Shown here one piece after another: positions 35,501 to 44,361 of a stretch of DNA of 64,000 nt (position 1 is the first letter of the stretch; every line of letters starts with the position of its first letter). The stretch is from Slackia equolifaciens (GTDB lineage Bacteria > Actinomycetota > Coriobacteriia > Coriobacteriales > Eggerthellaceae): contig NZ_QIBX01000010.1 in assembly GCF_003725995.1 (NCBI RefSeq), positions 28,447-92,446 on the forward strand, in the 5' to 3' direction. The notes below the pieces were generated by a model. The model worked only from the letters and a program-made list of their open reading frames with translations, made no database searches and was not told the origin of the DNA. The translations under genes and the position numbers were made by a program.

Positions 35501-37477
35501 TTATCTCTCGGCGCAATCGGTCGCCTCCGCATCGGCGAACTGCGAGTTATACAGCTCGGCATACGCTCCGCCAAGTTCGAGCAGCTGCGCGTGCGTGCCC
35601 TGCTCCACGATGTCGCCGTGGTTGAGCACCAGGATCAGATCGGCATTTCGAATCGTGGAGAGCCGGTGCGCGATCACGAACGACGTTCTGCCGCGCATCA
35701 GGTTATCCATCGCCATTTGGATGCGCTCCTCGGTGCGCGTGTCCACGCTCGAGGTGGCCTCGTCCAGAATAAGCATGCGGCGATCGGCCAACACGGCGCG
35801 CGCGATGGTGAGCAGCTGGCGCTGACCCTGGCTGATATTGCTCGCGTCCTCGTTGATCTCCATATCGTAGCCGCCGGGCAGCGTCGAGATGAAGTGGTCG
35901 GCGAACGCCGCCTTGGCAGCCGCCTCCACCTCGGCATCGGTCGCATCGAGACGCCCGTAGCGTATGTTCTCGCGAATGGTTCCCTTGAACAGCCACGTGT
36001 CCTGCAGCACCATGGCGAACTGCGCGCGCACCTCGTCGCGGCTCATGTCGCGGATGTCGCGCCCGCCGATTCGGATGGCACCTCCATCCACGTCGTAGAA
36101 GCGCATGAGCAGCTTCACCATGGTGGTTTTGCCGGCGCCCGTGGGACCCACCAGCGCCACCGTCTGGCCGGGGGCGACCTTCGCGGAGAAATCCTTGATG
36201 ACGGGGGAGTCGGGATCGTAGCCGAAACGCACATGGTCGAACTCCACGCTCATGGGCGACTCGCCGCTTTCCGCGCCGGAGCGAGCAAGCGCGCTGCTCC
36301 CTGCGTCAACGCCGAAATGCGACGTCCCGCTTGCCGCATCGCACGCCTGCTTCGGCGCCACGGCGTCAGCGGCCGGAACCGCATCCTCCTCATCGGCGTC
36401 GAGGAACTCGAACACGCGCTCGGCTGCCGCAGCCATCTGCTGGAGCACATTGGACACCTGGGCAAGCTGCGTGATGGGCTGCGTGAAGTTTTTCACGTAT
36501 TGGATGAACGCCTGGATGTCGCCCACGGTTATTGCCCCCTGAATGGCAAGCGCAGCGCCCGACACCGCAACGGCCACGTACCCAAGATTGCCCACCAGGT
36601 TCATAGCCGGCATCATGAGGCCCGAAAGGAACTGCGACTTCCAAGCCGATTCGTAGAGCTTCTCGTTGGTGGCTCGGAACTTTTCGAGCATCTGCTCCTC
36701 GCGACCGAACGCATGCACCACGGCGTGACCCGAGAACGTCTCTTCCACCTGGCCGTTGATGGCACCGAGGTTCTTCTGCTGGGCGCGGAAATGCTTCTGC
36801 GAATGCGACACCACCACACGCACCAGAACAAGGGACACCGGCACGATGAGCAGCACGATGAGCGTCATGGGCGCGTTTATGGAAAGCATCATGGCCACCA
36901 CGCCCACGATGGTCACGGCGCTGGTCACAAGCTGCGTCACGCCCTGGTTGAGGCTCTGGCCGAGCGTGTCCACGTCGTTGGTGATGCGCGAAAGCACATC
37001 TCCCGTGCTCGTGCGCTCGAAATAGCCCATAGGCAGGCGGTCGATCTTCTCGGCAATGCGCTGACGAAGAATATAGCAGGTCTTTTGCGAGATATGGGTC
37101 ATCTGCCAACCCTGCACAAACGAGCAGGCGGCAGATATGCAGTAAAGAGCGAGCGTGGTGGCGAGGATGGTTCCCACTGCGCCGAAGTCGATGCCGCCCG
37201 TGCCCGCGACCTTGGCCGCTATGCCCTCGAAAAGCTCGGTGGTGGCGGTGGAGAGCACTTTGGGACCCACGATGGTGAACACCGTGGATGCCACGGCAAA
37301 CACGAGCAGCACGACAAGCGAAACCTTGAATGCCCCCATGAACGCCAGCAGCTTCTTCATCGTGCCCTTGAAGTCGGCCGCCTTCTCCCCCGGCATCATC
37401 GCACGGGGGCCGTGGCCCATAGGCCCGCGGCGAGGCGGGCGCGAAGAGGCCTGAGCGTGCGTGTCACGTGCGCTCAT
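35501..37477 (-). CDS. Heterodimeric ABC exporter, catalytic-Glu subunit
   Basis: Fused membrane (six segments, about residues 40-335) and nucleotide-binding domains of the MsbA/LmrA type. Walker A GPTGAGKTTMVKLL, signature-like NISQGQRQLL (altered from LSGGQ) and Walker B MLILDEATSSVD with the catalytic Glu. Such pairs, for example TM287/288 or BmrCD, extrude drugs or lipids; the cargo here is unknown. The ATG at 37477 has AAAGGAGGTG seven bases upstream and overlaps the partner's TGA as ATGA. A 55-residue Ala-rich insert lies between the two domains. Confidence 0.93.
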   Translation of the reverse strand: MSARDTHAQASSRPPRRGPMGHGPRAMMPGEKAADFKGTMKKLLAFMGAFKVSLVVLLVFAVASTVFTIVGPKVLSTATTELFEGIAAKVAGTGGIDFGAVGTILATTLALYCISAACSFVQGWQMTHISQKTCYILRQRIAEKIDRLPMGYFERTSTGDVLSRITNDVDTLGQSLNQGVTQLVTSAVTIVGVVAMMLSINAPMTLIVLLIVPVSLVLVRVVVSHSQKHFRAQQKNLGAINGQVEETFSGHAVVHAFGREEQMLEKFRATNEKLYESAWKSQFLSGLMMPAMNLVGNLGYVAVAVSGAALAIQGAITVGDIQAFIQYVKNFTQPITQLAQVSNVLQQMAAAAERVFEFLDADEEDAVPAADAVAPKQACDAASGTSHFGVDAGSSALARSGAESGESPMSVEFDHVRFGYDPDSPVIKDFSAKVAPGQTVALVGPTGAGKTTMVKLLMRFYDVDGGAIRIGGRDIRDMSRDEVRAQFAMVLQDTWLFKGTIRENIRYGRLDATDAEVEAAAKAAFADHFISTLPGGYDMEINEDASNISQGQRQLLTIARAVLADRRMLILDEATSSVDTRTEERIQMAMDNLMRGRTSFVIAHRLSTIRNADLILVLNHGDIVEQGTHAQLLELGGAYAELYNSQFADAEATDCAER

Positions 37478-39843
37478 CGGACCCCACCTCCTTTCTGGGC
37501 ATCCCCGCCTTGGGCGGCGCCTTTCTCCTGTGCGGCACCTTCCTCGCAGGCGGCGTTGTCGCACCGGACGGCACCATCCCCCTGCGAGAGCGTGCGCTCG
37601 ATCTCGGCGGGCGAAAGCTGCGATTCGGCGATCTCGCGGTACGTTGGGCAGGTGCGCAAAAGTTGGGCGTGAGTGCCGCGGCCCACCATCTCGCCATCGT
37701 CAAGCACCACGATGGTGGTAGCGTCGAGCACCGTGGAGATACGTTGCGCCACGATGACCTTCGTGGCATCTCCCAACTTAGATGCGAGCGCCGCACGCAG
37801 GCGGGCGTCGGTCGCGTAGTCGAGCGCCGAAAAACTGTCATCGAAGAGATATGCCCGAGCGTCCGTAGCGATGGCGCGGGCAATCGAGAGACGTTGGCGC
37901 TGACCGCCCGATACGTTATCGCCGCCTTGCGACACGAACGACTCGGCGCCCTCTTCCTTCTCCCCCACGAAATCAGCCGCCTGCGCGATCTCAAGCGCGG
38001 CGCTCACGTCGTCGTCGCTTGCCTCGGGCGCGCCGAACCGCACGGTATCGGCGATGCTGCCCGAGAACAGAAACGCCTTTTGGGGTACGTAGCCCAAAAG
38101 CGAACGCAGGTCGTGCTGGCGCAGGGAGCGCACGTCCACGCCGTCGATGAGCACAGCGCCCGCCGACACGTCATAGAAGCGCTCGATCAGTTTGAGCACG
38201 GTAGACTTGCCGCATCCCGTTGGCCCGATGATCGCCAGCGTATCGCCCGGCTCGGCAATGAAGCTGATATGGCGCAGCACCGGCTCGCTCCCCTCGTCGT
38301 AGGCGAAGGTCACATCCTTGAACTCGATGCGCGCGCCGCGACGCTCCCCTGCGGCCCCAGAAGCAGGCAGCTCCACGGGGCGAGCGGGATCGTGGATGGA
38401 GCTTTCGGTAGAAAGGACCTCGTTCACGCGCTCGGCGGCGACATCGGCGCGCGGCAGCATGATCGCCATCATGCCGATGATCAAAAACGACATGATGATG
38501 ACCATGGAATAGGTGATGAACGCGATCATGTCGCCTGTCTGGATGGTGCCGGAATCGATATAGGAGCCGCCCACCCATACGATGAGCACCGACACTCCGT
38601 TCATTACGAGCATCATCGCGGGCATCATGAAGGTCATCGCGCGGTTGGTGAACAGCTGCGTGCGATACAGGGCGGTGGACGCGTCGTCGAAGCGCTTGTA
38701 TTCGAAATCCTGACGGCCGAAGGCGCGGATGACGGGCAAGCCGTTGAGCATCTCGCGCGCAACCAGATTCACGCGATCGATGAGCTTCTGCATGACCTTG
38801 AACTTGGGCAGCGCGATCGCCATGAGAATGCCGATGATCAGGAAGATCACCACCACGGCGAGCACGATGATCCAGCTCATAGAGGCATTGGTGCGCGACA
38901 CCATGATGATGCCGCCGATGGCGAGGATGGGCGCGTAGAGCACCATGCGCAGCACCATGGTAAGCACCATCTGAATCTGCTGGATGTCGTTGGTACCGCG
39001 CGTAATCAGGGATGCAGCAGAGAAGCGTTGGACCTCGGCATCGGAAAACGAGAGCACTTTGGAGAACAGCCGCTCGCGCAGGCCGCGCGCCACCTTGGCG
39101 GCCGTGCGCGACGCAAGAAAGCCCACCGCCACCGAGACGATGGCCATGAGCGCCGCAACGCCGAGCATCTGGGCGCCGATGCGCAAAAGGCAGCCCATCT
39201 GGATTGCCCCCATGTCGAGCCCCAGCGCCTCGTACTCCGCCTTCACGGCCGCGATGGCCTGCTGGTCGACGAGCGAATCACTCACGCCAGAAAGGTGATC
39301 TTTGGCGGAATCCACCATGGAAAGCACGTCGTCCTTAGAAATCGAGCCGGCCTGGTACGCCTGGACGAGCTGCGCAAGGTCGAAGCCGTCCTGCATGAAC
39401 GCCCCATTGGCAGAAGCCGACTCCTCTCCCGAGGATGCGGCGGCATCCCCTCCTGCGGCGCCCCCCGACGCGCGTGCGCCCTCCTCGGACGCCTGGTCGG
39501 CGAAGTACACGATGGCCATAGGCCAAGCCATAGCGTCATCGAGAGCCTCGCGCTGCTTGGAGCCCTCATCGGTGAGCGCATACGTGCCGTCATCGGATGA
39601 GGCATACGACGCGCGAATAAGGCTCTCCCCTTCCTCAGAGGCCAGCATGCACGTGGCTTCGAACGTGGACGCACGCATCTGGTCGGGCGAGGCATGCTCG
39701 ATGCCGCTTTGCTGGATGCCGACATCGACCAGATCAGATGTGTAGCGCGGAAGCGACAGGTCGGCGAACGCCTGCACGATCAGCAACGCGACAATCAGCA
39801 CAACCGCCATTTTCGAGTTCTTCAGATAACGTAATATGCGCAC
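37474..39843 (-). CDS. Heterodimeric ABC exporter, degenerate-site subunit
   Basis: Partner of the next gene. Its NBD has Walker A GPTGCGKSTVLKL and a perfect signature NVSGGQRQR, but Walker B reads YLFDDSFSALD with Asp in place of the catalytic Glu, the usual asymmetry of heterodimeric exporters. An extra segment of roughly 180 residues, probably outside the membrane, is inserted between the first two membrane helices (DLVDVGIQQSGIEHASPDQM onward). The start is a GTG at 39843 with GGAGG six bases upstream; ATGs further upstream lack a ribosome-binding site. Confidence 0.92.
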   Translation of the reverse strand: MRILRYLKNSKMAVVLIVALLIVQAFADLSLPRYTSDLVDVGIQQSGIEHASPDQMRASTFEATCMLASEEGESLIRASYASSDDGTYALTDEGSKQREALDDAMAWPMAIVYFADQASEEGARASGGAAGGDAAASSGEESASANGAFMQDGFDLAQLVQAYQAGSISKDDVLSMVDSAKDHLSGVSDSLVDQQAIAAVKAEYEALGLDMGAIQMGCLLRIGAQMLGVAALMAIVSVAVGFLASRTAAKVARGLRERLFSKVLSFSDAEVQRFSAASLITRGTNDIQQIQMVLTMVLRMVLYAPILAIGGIIMVSRTNASMSWIIVLAVVVIFLIIGILMAIALPKFKVMQKLIDRVNLVAREMLNGLPVIRAFGRQDFEYKRFDDASTALYRTQLFTNRAMTFMMPAMMLVMNGVSVLIVWVGGSYIDSGTIQTGDMIAFITYSMVIIMSFLIIGMMAIMLPRADVAAERVNEVLSTESSIHDPARPVELPASGAAGERRGARIEFKDVTFAYDEGSEPVLRHISFIAEPGDTLAIIGPTGCGKSTVLKLIERFYDVSAGAVLIDGVDVRSLRQHDLRSLLGYVPQKAFLFSGSIADTVRFGAPEASDDDVSAALEIAQAADFVGEKEEGAESFVSQGGDNVSGGQRQRLSIARAIATDARAYLFDDSFSALDYATDARLRAALASKLGDATKVIVAQRISTVLDATTIVVLDDGEMVGRGTHAQLLRTCPTYREIAESQLSPAEIERTLSQGDGAVRCDNAACEEGAAQEKGAAQGGDAQKGGGVR

Positions 39844-40020
39844 AAGACGCCTCCGTTCCTTGCTCTCGTGCGAATTGAATGCGCCGAAAAGGATTGAGCC
39901 CGCACGGCATTTGATGGAAAGCGTAAGTGTAGACCCCAGATTTGAATGAATCATGGGGCGCATGCCGTCAATATCCAATCGTTAATGATTCGTTGAAGAA
40001 TCTGTTTCCTCTTGATGGAA

Positions 40021-40104
40021 GAAGCGCCGCGGGCGCCAGAGCGGGCCCCATCGAAAGTTCGTGGAGGTCCACGTCTTGCAGAAACGCCGCGGGCGCCAGA
40101 GCGG
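40021..40104. repeat. Two 24-base direct repeats exactly 60 bases apart
   Basis: cgccgcgggcgccagagcgg is found within near-identical 24-mers at 40021-40044 and 40081-40104 (one early mismatch). They lie 50-130 bases upstream of the tRNA promoter and contain a GC-rich palindromic core. Confidence 0.7.
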
Positions 40105-40154
40105 ACCGCGCGCACGCTTTCGGAAAAAAATTTTAAAGAAGTTGAAAATTCTTC

Positions 40155-40183
40155 TTGCGCGTTGGATTGTTTCTCGGTACTAT
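40155..40183 (+). promoter_or_regulatory. Promoter of the tRNA-Asp pair
   Basis: TTGCGC (40155-40160) and TACTAT (40178-40183) are 17 bases apart; the first tRNA starts 38 bases after the -10 box. Confidence 0.65.
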
Positions 40184-40220
40184 ATGCGGGCTGCTTCAGA
40201 GAGCAGCGGTTGAAACTGAT

Positions 40221-40297
<77 letters not shown>

Positions 40298-40313
40298 TCA
40301 TTTTCAACGCACT

Positions 40314-40390
<77 letters not shown>

Positions 40391-40400
40391 TCTGATTTGC

Positions 40401-40428
40401 AAAGAGCCTCTAAGGGGGCTCTTTTTTT
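40401..40428 (+). terminator. Terminator of the tRNA-Asp operon
   Basis: AGAGCCTC and GGGGCTCT pair (with one G-T) around TAAG, followed by seven T. Confidence 0.92.
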
Positions 40429-40481
40429 ATTTCTCAAAGACCCGAATGAAACCCATCGAAGCGGATTCCACCCTGCCATGT

Positions 40482-40732
40482 GGTCAAAAATGCTTCCAAT
40501 GGGCGAACAGGGCGCTCGTTTTCGACGGGCTGGTCAAATTCGCCCCGAATGGGCGATTGGCTCGTTCGCAGAACCGCAGACATCGCCCAATCTTGCCATC
40601 TCGGCGGCGCGAACGCCCGAAAACACCCGGAAAGCTGGGCGACGACACCGATTCTCGCCCTTTGAGCCGCCTCCCAGAGGCTGGGCGGGCCGCAGGGAAC
40701 CCGCCCAGCGCCCATTTGAGGCGTTTTTGACC
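40482..40732. repeat. Inverted-repeat-bounded segment of 251 bases
   Basis: GGTCAAAAATGCTTCCAATG plus GGCG (40482-40505) is repeated in inverse at 40709-40732 with four mismatches. A third, direct copy (three-quarters matching) is at 40532-40555. Inside is a perfect 10-base-pair hairpin GCTGGGCGGG/CCCGCCCAGC (40680-40709). No coding sequence is visible; it resembles a small non-autonomous element or a structured repeat. Confidence 0.6.
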
Positions 40733-40839
40733 GCGGCGTACGCCAAACGCAAAAGACAACCCCGAAACGACACGTCGCAACGCCATGCGACTATTGCGTT
40801 AAATCCTCCTCGCGAAGCAGCTTGACGGGCAGGCAAACG

Positions 40840-40845
40840 TATAAT
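40840..40845 (+). promoter_or_regulatory. Candidate -10 box of the sulfhydrylase gene
   Basis: A consensus TATAAT 78 bases upstream of the ATG. TTGACG at 40822-40827 is only 12 bases away, too close for a normal -35, so the promoter may depend on an activator or be wrongly assigned. Confidence 0.45.
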
Positions 40846-40923
40846 GGCTCACGCATCATTGGGCTCGCCTCGGACGCATCCGCAATGCGACGATGGCGAG
40901 CGGAAGAAGCGTTAGGAGTCCCC

Positions 40924-42204
40924 ATGACCGAACAGATCGGCACCACTTGCGTTCAGGGCGGCTATCGTCCGGGCGACGCTGAACCGCGCCAGATTCCCAT
41001 CTATCAGTCCACCACGTGGAAATACGACACCTCCGAGCACATGGGCAAGCTCTTCGATCTCGAGGAGTCGGGCTATTTCTATACCCGCCTGCAAAACCCC
41101 ACCAACGATGCCGTAGCGGCGAAAATCGCCGAGCTCGAAGGCGGCGCGGCAGGCATGCTGACCTCCTCGGGGCAGGCGGCTAACTTCTTCGCCGTGTTCA
41201 ACATCGCAGGCTGCGGCGATCACGTGGTGGCAAGCTCTGCCATCTACGGCGGCACGTACAATCTGCTCGCCCACACCATGCGCCGCATGGGCCTGGAGTG
41301 CACTTTCGTTGCCCCCGACTGCTCCGACGAAGAGCTCGAGGCAGCTTTCCGCCCCAACACCAAATGCGTATTCGGCGAGACCATTGCCAACCCCGCGCTC
41401 GCCGTGCTCGACATCGAGCGCTTTGCCCAAGCCGCCCACGCCCATGGCGTACCGCTGATCGTTGACAACACCTTCCCCACGCCCGTCAACTGCCGACCCA
41501 TCGAATGGGGCGCCGACATCGTGACGCATTCCACCACTAAATACATGGACGGCCATGGCGCGGCGGTCGGCGGCGCGATCGTCGACTCCGGCAATTTCGA
41601 CTGGATGGCGCACGCGGACAAGTTCCCCGGCCTTACCACTCCGGACGAAACGTATCACGGCGTGGTATACGCGGAGAAGTTCGGCCAGGCAGGCGCATTC
41701 ATCACCAAAGCAACCGCTCAGCTTATGCGCGACTTCGGATGCATCCAGAGCCCCCAGAACGCGTTCATCTTGAACCTGGGTCTGGAAAGCCTGCACGTGC
41801 GCATGCCGCAGCATTGCAAGAACGGCCAGGCGATGGCCGAGTTTTTGAGCCAGCATCCCAAGATCAGCTTCGTCAAATTCCCCGGCCTTCCCGGCGACAA
41901 GTACCATGAGCTTGCCAAGAAGTATTTGCCCAACGGGGGTTGCGGCGTAGTGAGCTTCGGCTTTGGGGGCGGGCGTCCCGCGGCAGAGACGTTCATGAAG
42001 AGCCTCAAGCTCGCCCAAATCGCCACGCATGTAGCCGACGCGCGCACCTGCGTGCTGCACCCCGCCAACGCCACGCATCGCCAGATGAACGACGAAGAGC
42101 TCGTGGCCTGCGGCATCAGCCCCGACATGGTGCGCCTGTCCTGCGGCATCGAGTCCACCGAGGACCTGATTGCCGACGTCGCCCAGGCGCTCGAGCAAAT
42201 CTAG
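40924..42204 (+). CDS. metY: O-acetylhomoserine sulfhydrylase (aminocarboxypropyltransferase)
   Basis: PLP enzyme that makes homocysteine (or cysteine) from an O-acylated amino acid and sulfide. The Cys/Met-metabolism fold is clear: YTRLQNPTNDAVAAKIAELEGG, TSSGQAANFF, VDNTFPTPVNCRP, the PLP-lysine motif HSTTKYMDGHGAAVGG and the C-terminal THVADARTCVLHPANATHRQ. The 426-residue size fits the MetY group. The ATG at 40924 has TTAGGAG five bases upstream; the frame is open further upstream but without conservation. It is a monocistronic gene with its own terminator, complementing the methionine importer at 14-17 kb. Confidence 0.93.
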   Translation: MTEQIGTTCVQGGYRPGDAEPRQIPIYQSTTWKYDTSEHMGKLFDLEESGYFYTRLQNPTNDAVAAKIAELEGGAAGMLTSSGQAANFFAVFNIAGCGDHVVASSAIYGGTYNLLAHTMRRMGLECTFVAPDCSDEELEAAFRPNTKCVFGETIANPALAVLDIERFAQAAHAHGVPLIVDNTFPTPVNCRPIEWGADIVTHSTTKYMDGHGAAVGGAIVDSGNFDWMAHADKFPGLTTPDETYHGVVYAEKFGQAGAFITKATAQLMRDFGCIQSPQNAFILNLGLESLHVRMPQHCKNGQAMAEFLSQHPKISFVKFPGLPGDKYHELAKKYLPNGGCGVVSFGFGGGRPAAETFMKSLKLAQIATHVADARTCVLHPANATHRQMNDEELVACGISPDMVRLSCGIESTEDLIADVAQALEQI

Positions 42205-42255
42205 CGCCGCAAGCGCAACCGCGCACGGCAGCACACGTATCGCAGCCATACACCA

Positions 42256-42286
42256 CGAAGGCGCCCGAGCAAGGGCGCCTTTTTCG
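42256..42286 (+). terminator. Terminator of metY
   Basis: ACGAAGGCGCCC and GGGCGCCTTTTTCGT form a long GC stem around GAGCAA with a T run, 50 bases beyond the stop. Confidence 0.88.
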
Positions 42287-42309
42287 TCTTTGCTCCCGGC
42301 CTGGTTTCC

Positions 42310-43080
42310 CTAGGCGCGCTCGCCTACCGCCTCGCACGATTCCGTATCGGACGCCTTGCGCGCGCCGGTCTTCCTCAGGATGGAATCGATGCGCTCGCAC
42401 TTGATGCGCAAGTTCACGATATGGCCGGTCAGCGGCACATGCTTGTTGCAGAAATTGACCACATTGCCCACGAGCACCGCCGACACAAGCGTTCCTATGC
42501 CAATGCCGTTGAGGTAGCCGAAAAACGCAAACGAAAGCACGATCGCGATAGCTGCAAGCGTCGAGTCGAACGCGACCTTGCACGACCCGAAGCGCTTATG
42601 CGTAAAAATCGAGATGGCACGCACGGCGCCTTCGCCCGGCACCAGCAGCACATTCGGAGCCACCTCGATGCTTACGCCAAAGCCCAGCACCGCGCACCCC
42701 AGCAACAGAGCCGCCGCCTGCTCGAATATCGACACCGGCGTAAACCACGCGAGCAGAGCCATGCCCACATCGATAAACGCCGAGAAGGCGACGTTCACCA
42801 GTATCTGCAGCCATTGGAACGCCTTGAAGTCACCCCGCAGCAAAAGCGGTTGGATAAGAATGAAGAGCATGTTCATTACGAACGTGAATATGCCGAGCGT
42901 GAATGGAAACTCAAGGCTCAGCACATAGGCCACGCTGGAAATAGGAGAAGTGCCGAGCGCCGCCTTGGTTATGAGCGCGATGCCGAACGAGTTGATGAAG
43001 ACGCCCACGATGAACCACGCCCAACGCTCTACGAGCATGCGTATACGCGCCGACTTCAGCTTCTTCATTCGCTCTTCCAT
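42310..43080 (-). CDS. YczE/YitT-like integral membrane protein
   Basis: Five to six membrane segments: RWAWFIVGVFINSFGIALITKAA, TSPISSVAYVLSLEFPFTLG, LQILVNVAFSAFIDVGMALL, LGCAVLGFGVSIEVAPNVLLVPGEG and LAAIAIVLSFAFFG. The phrase ALITKAALGTSPISS and the VAPNVLLVPGEG loop match the YczE/YyaS family of unknown function. The ATG at 43080 has AAGGAGC seven bases upstream; the open frame extends about 56 codons further without conservation. A C-terminal basic tail of about 40 residues is cytoplasmic. Confidence 0.8.
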   Translation of the reverse strand: MEERMKKLKSARIRMLVERWAWFIVGVFINSFGIALITKAALGTSPISSVAYVLSLEFPFTLGIFTFVMNMLFILIQPLLLRGDFKAFQWLQILVNVAFSAFIDVGMALLAWFTPVSIFEQAAALLLGCAVLGFGVSIEVAPNVLLVPGEGAVRAISIFTHKRFGSCKVAFDSTLAAIAIVLSFAFFGYLNGIGIGTLVSAVLVGNVVNFCNKHVPLTGHIVNLRIKCERIDSILRKTGARKASDTESCEAVGERA

Positions 43081-43493
43081 GCAATCGCTCCTTCTATCGC
43101 TCGTATGCCGCTCATCGACCCATCCACTCGCAAAGCGCCGCAACGAAACAGCACGATCAAAACCCGAACCGGCTATTCTGTCGAAGCAAAGCGCCACAGC
43201 ATGGCGATCGGCGCGCAAGCAGAATGCCCACGGAGAGCGACCATGCAAACGCCGTAATGTTCATCTGTAGAATGGGTTGCTCCTATTGTACGCCCGCACA
43301 CGGCGCCGTCGCGCAATCAACAGATTCGCGACAGCAACCCGTTCGGCTGCTCTTGGTCGCATCGCCATGCACGGTCGCAGGCTCACGACCACGAGCACGG
43401 GCGCGGGCGCGGGCGTACAGGCATTTCATGGAGTCAGACAGACGTTGCCGCATTGTAAAATCCAGGTAAAGTCGCTCTGGTAGAATGCCGAGC
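43081..43493. other. Divergent intergenic region
   Basis: Separates the YczE-like gene from the PAP2 gene. Contains a (gcgggc)-type stretch near 43400-43415 and the PAP2 -10 box; no gene is seen. Confidence 0.5.
43481..43486 (+). promoter_or_regulatory. Extended -10 box of the PAP2 gene
   Basis: TGGTAGAAT (extended -10, TAGAAT at 43481-43486) ends seven bases before the ATG at 43494, so the mRNA is expected to begin at or next to the start codon. Confidence 0.5.
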
Positions 43494-44081
43494 ATGTTCG
43501 AAACGATCACACATACCGACCTGGACATCCTGCACGCCATCAAGTCATCGCTCGCATCGCCGGCGATGGATTCGGTCATGGCGTTTATCACCACGCTGGG
43601 CGATATGGGCTTCATCTGGTTCGTCGTGGCGCTCACCGCCATCATGCTCAAGAAACACCGCACGTACGGCATCGCCATTATCGTGGCCATCGCCCTCGCT
43701 TACGTCATCGGCGACCTGGGCCTCAAGCACCTCTTCGAGCGCCCCCGCCCGTTCTTGGCGGATCCCACGCTCGCAACAAATCTCATCGAGCTTCCCAGCA
43801 GCTTCTCGTTTCCTTCGGGCCACACGTCGAGCTCGTTTGCCGCGGCAACGGTACTGTGCCTGACGCCTTTTGCGCACCGTTGGTTCAAGCCAGCCGCCGT
43901 GGCGGGCGCCGTGGCCATCGCGTTTTCACGTCTGTATTTATGCGTGCACTACCCCAGCGATGTGTGCGCCGGAGCGATCCTGGGAATCGTCTGCGGAATC
44001 CTGGCCGTACGCGTCGTAGGCATCCTCGCCGCCCGTCACGCAGACGCCAAGAGAGAAAAAACCCTGCATAAGCGGGGCTAG
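43494..44081 (+). CDS. PAP2-family membrane phosphatase
   Basis: Membrane phosphatase of the PAP2/undecaprenyl-diphosphatase type. Three active-site motifs are intact: KHLFERPRP, PSGHTSSSF and SRLYLCVHYPSDV. About five membrane segments surround them. It probably dephosphorylates a lipid pyrophosphate on the outer face of the membrane; the lipid is unknown. The ATG at 43494 is preferred over one at 43485, which overlaps the -10 box; no Shine-Dalgarno is present. Confidence 0.9.
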   Translation: MFETITHTDLDILHAIKSSLASPAMDSVMAFITTLGDMGFIWFVVALTAIMLKKHRTYGIAIIVAIALAYVIGDLGLKHLFERPRPFLADPTLATNLIELPSSFSFPSGHTSSSFAAATVLCLTPFAHRWFKPAAVAGAVAIAFSRLYLCVHYPSDVCAGAILGIVCGILAVRVVGILAARHADAKREKTLHKRG

Positions 44082-44083
44082 TC

Positions 44084-44352
44084 GGAGGAGGGAAAGGTCA
44101 CCGCGCGAAGCGCGAACCGAGGGCACGAGGCATTTGGTGGTGCTCAAAGCCCAACCGCACTTGTGAGCGAGGCGGCCAGCGAAGCGCCGCCGCCCCCAGT
44201 GGGCGATGAAGCCCCAATCATCCGGTTTCCCATGCGCTCTGGAGCAGTAAACACGCCGGTGGCGTGTTTAGTCCCTGATTTCTGCGCGCGAGAGCGCGCC
44301 GGAGGTTCCAAAGGGGGAGGAGGGAAAGGACTCTTCCTTTCCCTCCTCCCCC
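44084..44352. repeat. Highly structured intergenic element
   Basis: GGAGGAGGGAAAGG occurs at 44084-44097 and again at 44316-44329, and in inverse (CCTTTCCCTCCTCC) at 44336-44349, so the element is bounded by inverted repeats. The last two copies form an 18-base-pair hairpin (44313-44330 with 44335-44352). In between are further hairpins: CGCGCGAAGCGCG, AAACACGCC/GGCGTGTTT around GGT, and GCGCGCGAGAGCGCGC. The large hairpin abuts the murB stop and may end convergent transcripts. Confidence 0.7.
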
Positions 44353-44361
44353 CCTTATAGA

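Larger units (their letters stand above)
39844..40220. other. Gene-free region before the tRNAs
   Basis: Contains two copies of a 24-base repeat and the tRNA promoter. Nothing here looks coding. Confidence 0.6.

Noticed and set aside
40434..40836. Overlapping frames before metY
   Set aside because: They fall in the inverted-repeat segment and have no conserved pattern; the metY start at 40924 has the only good ribosome-binding site.
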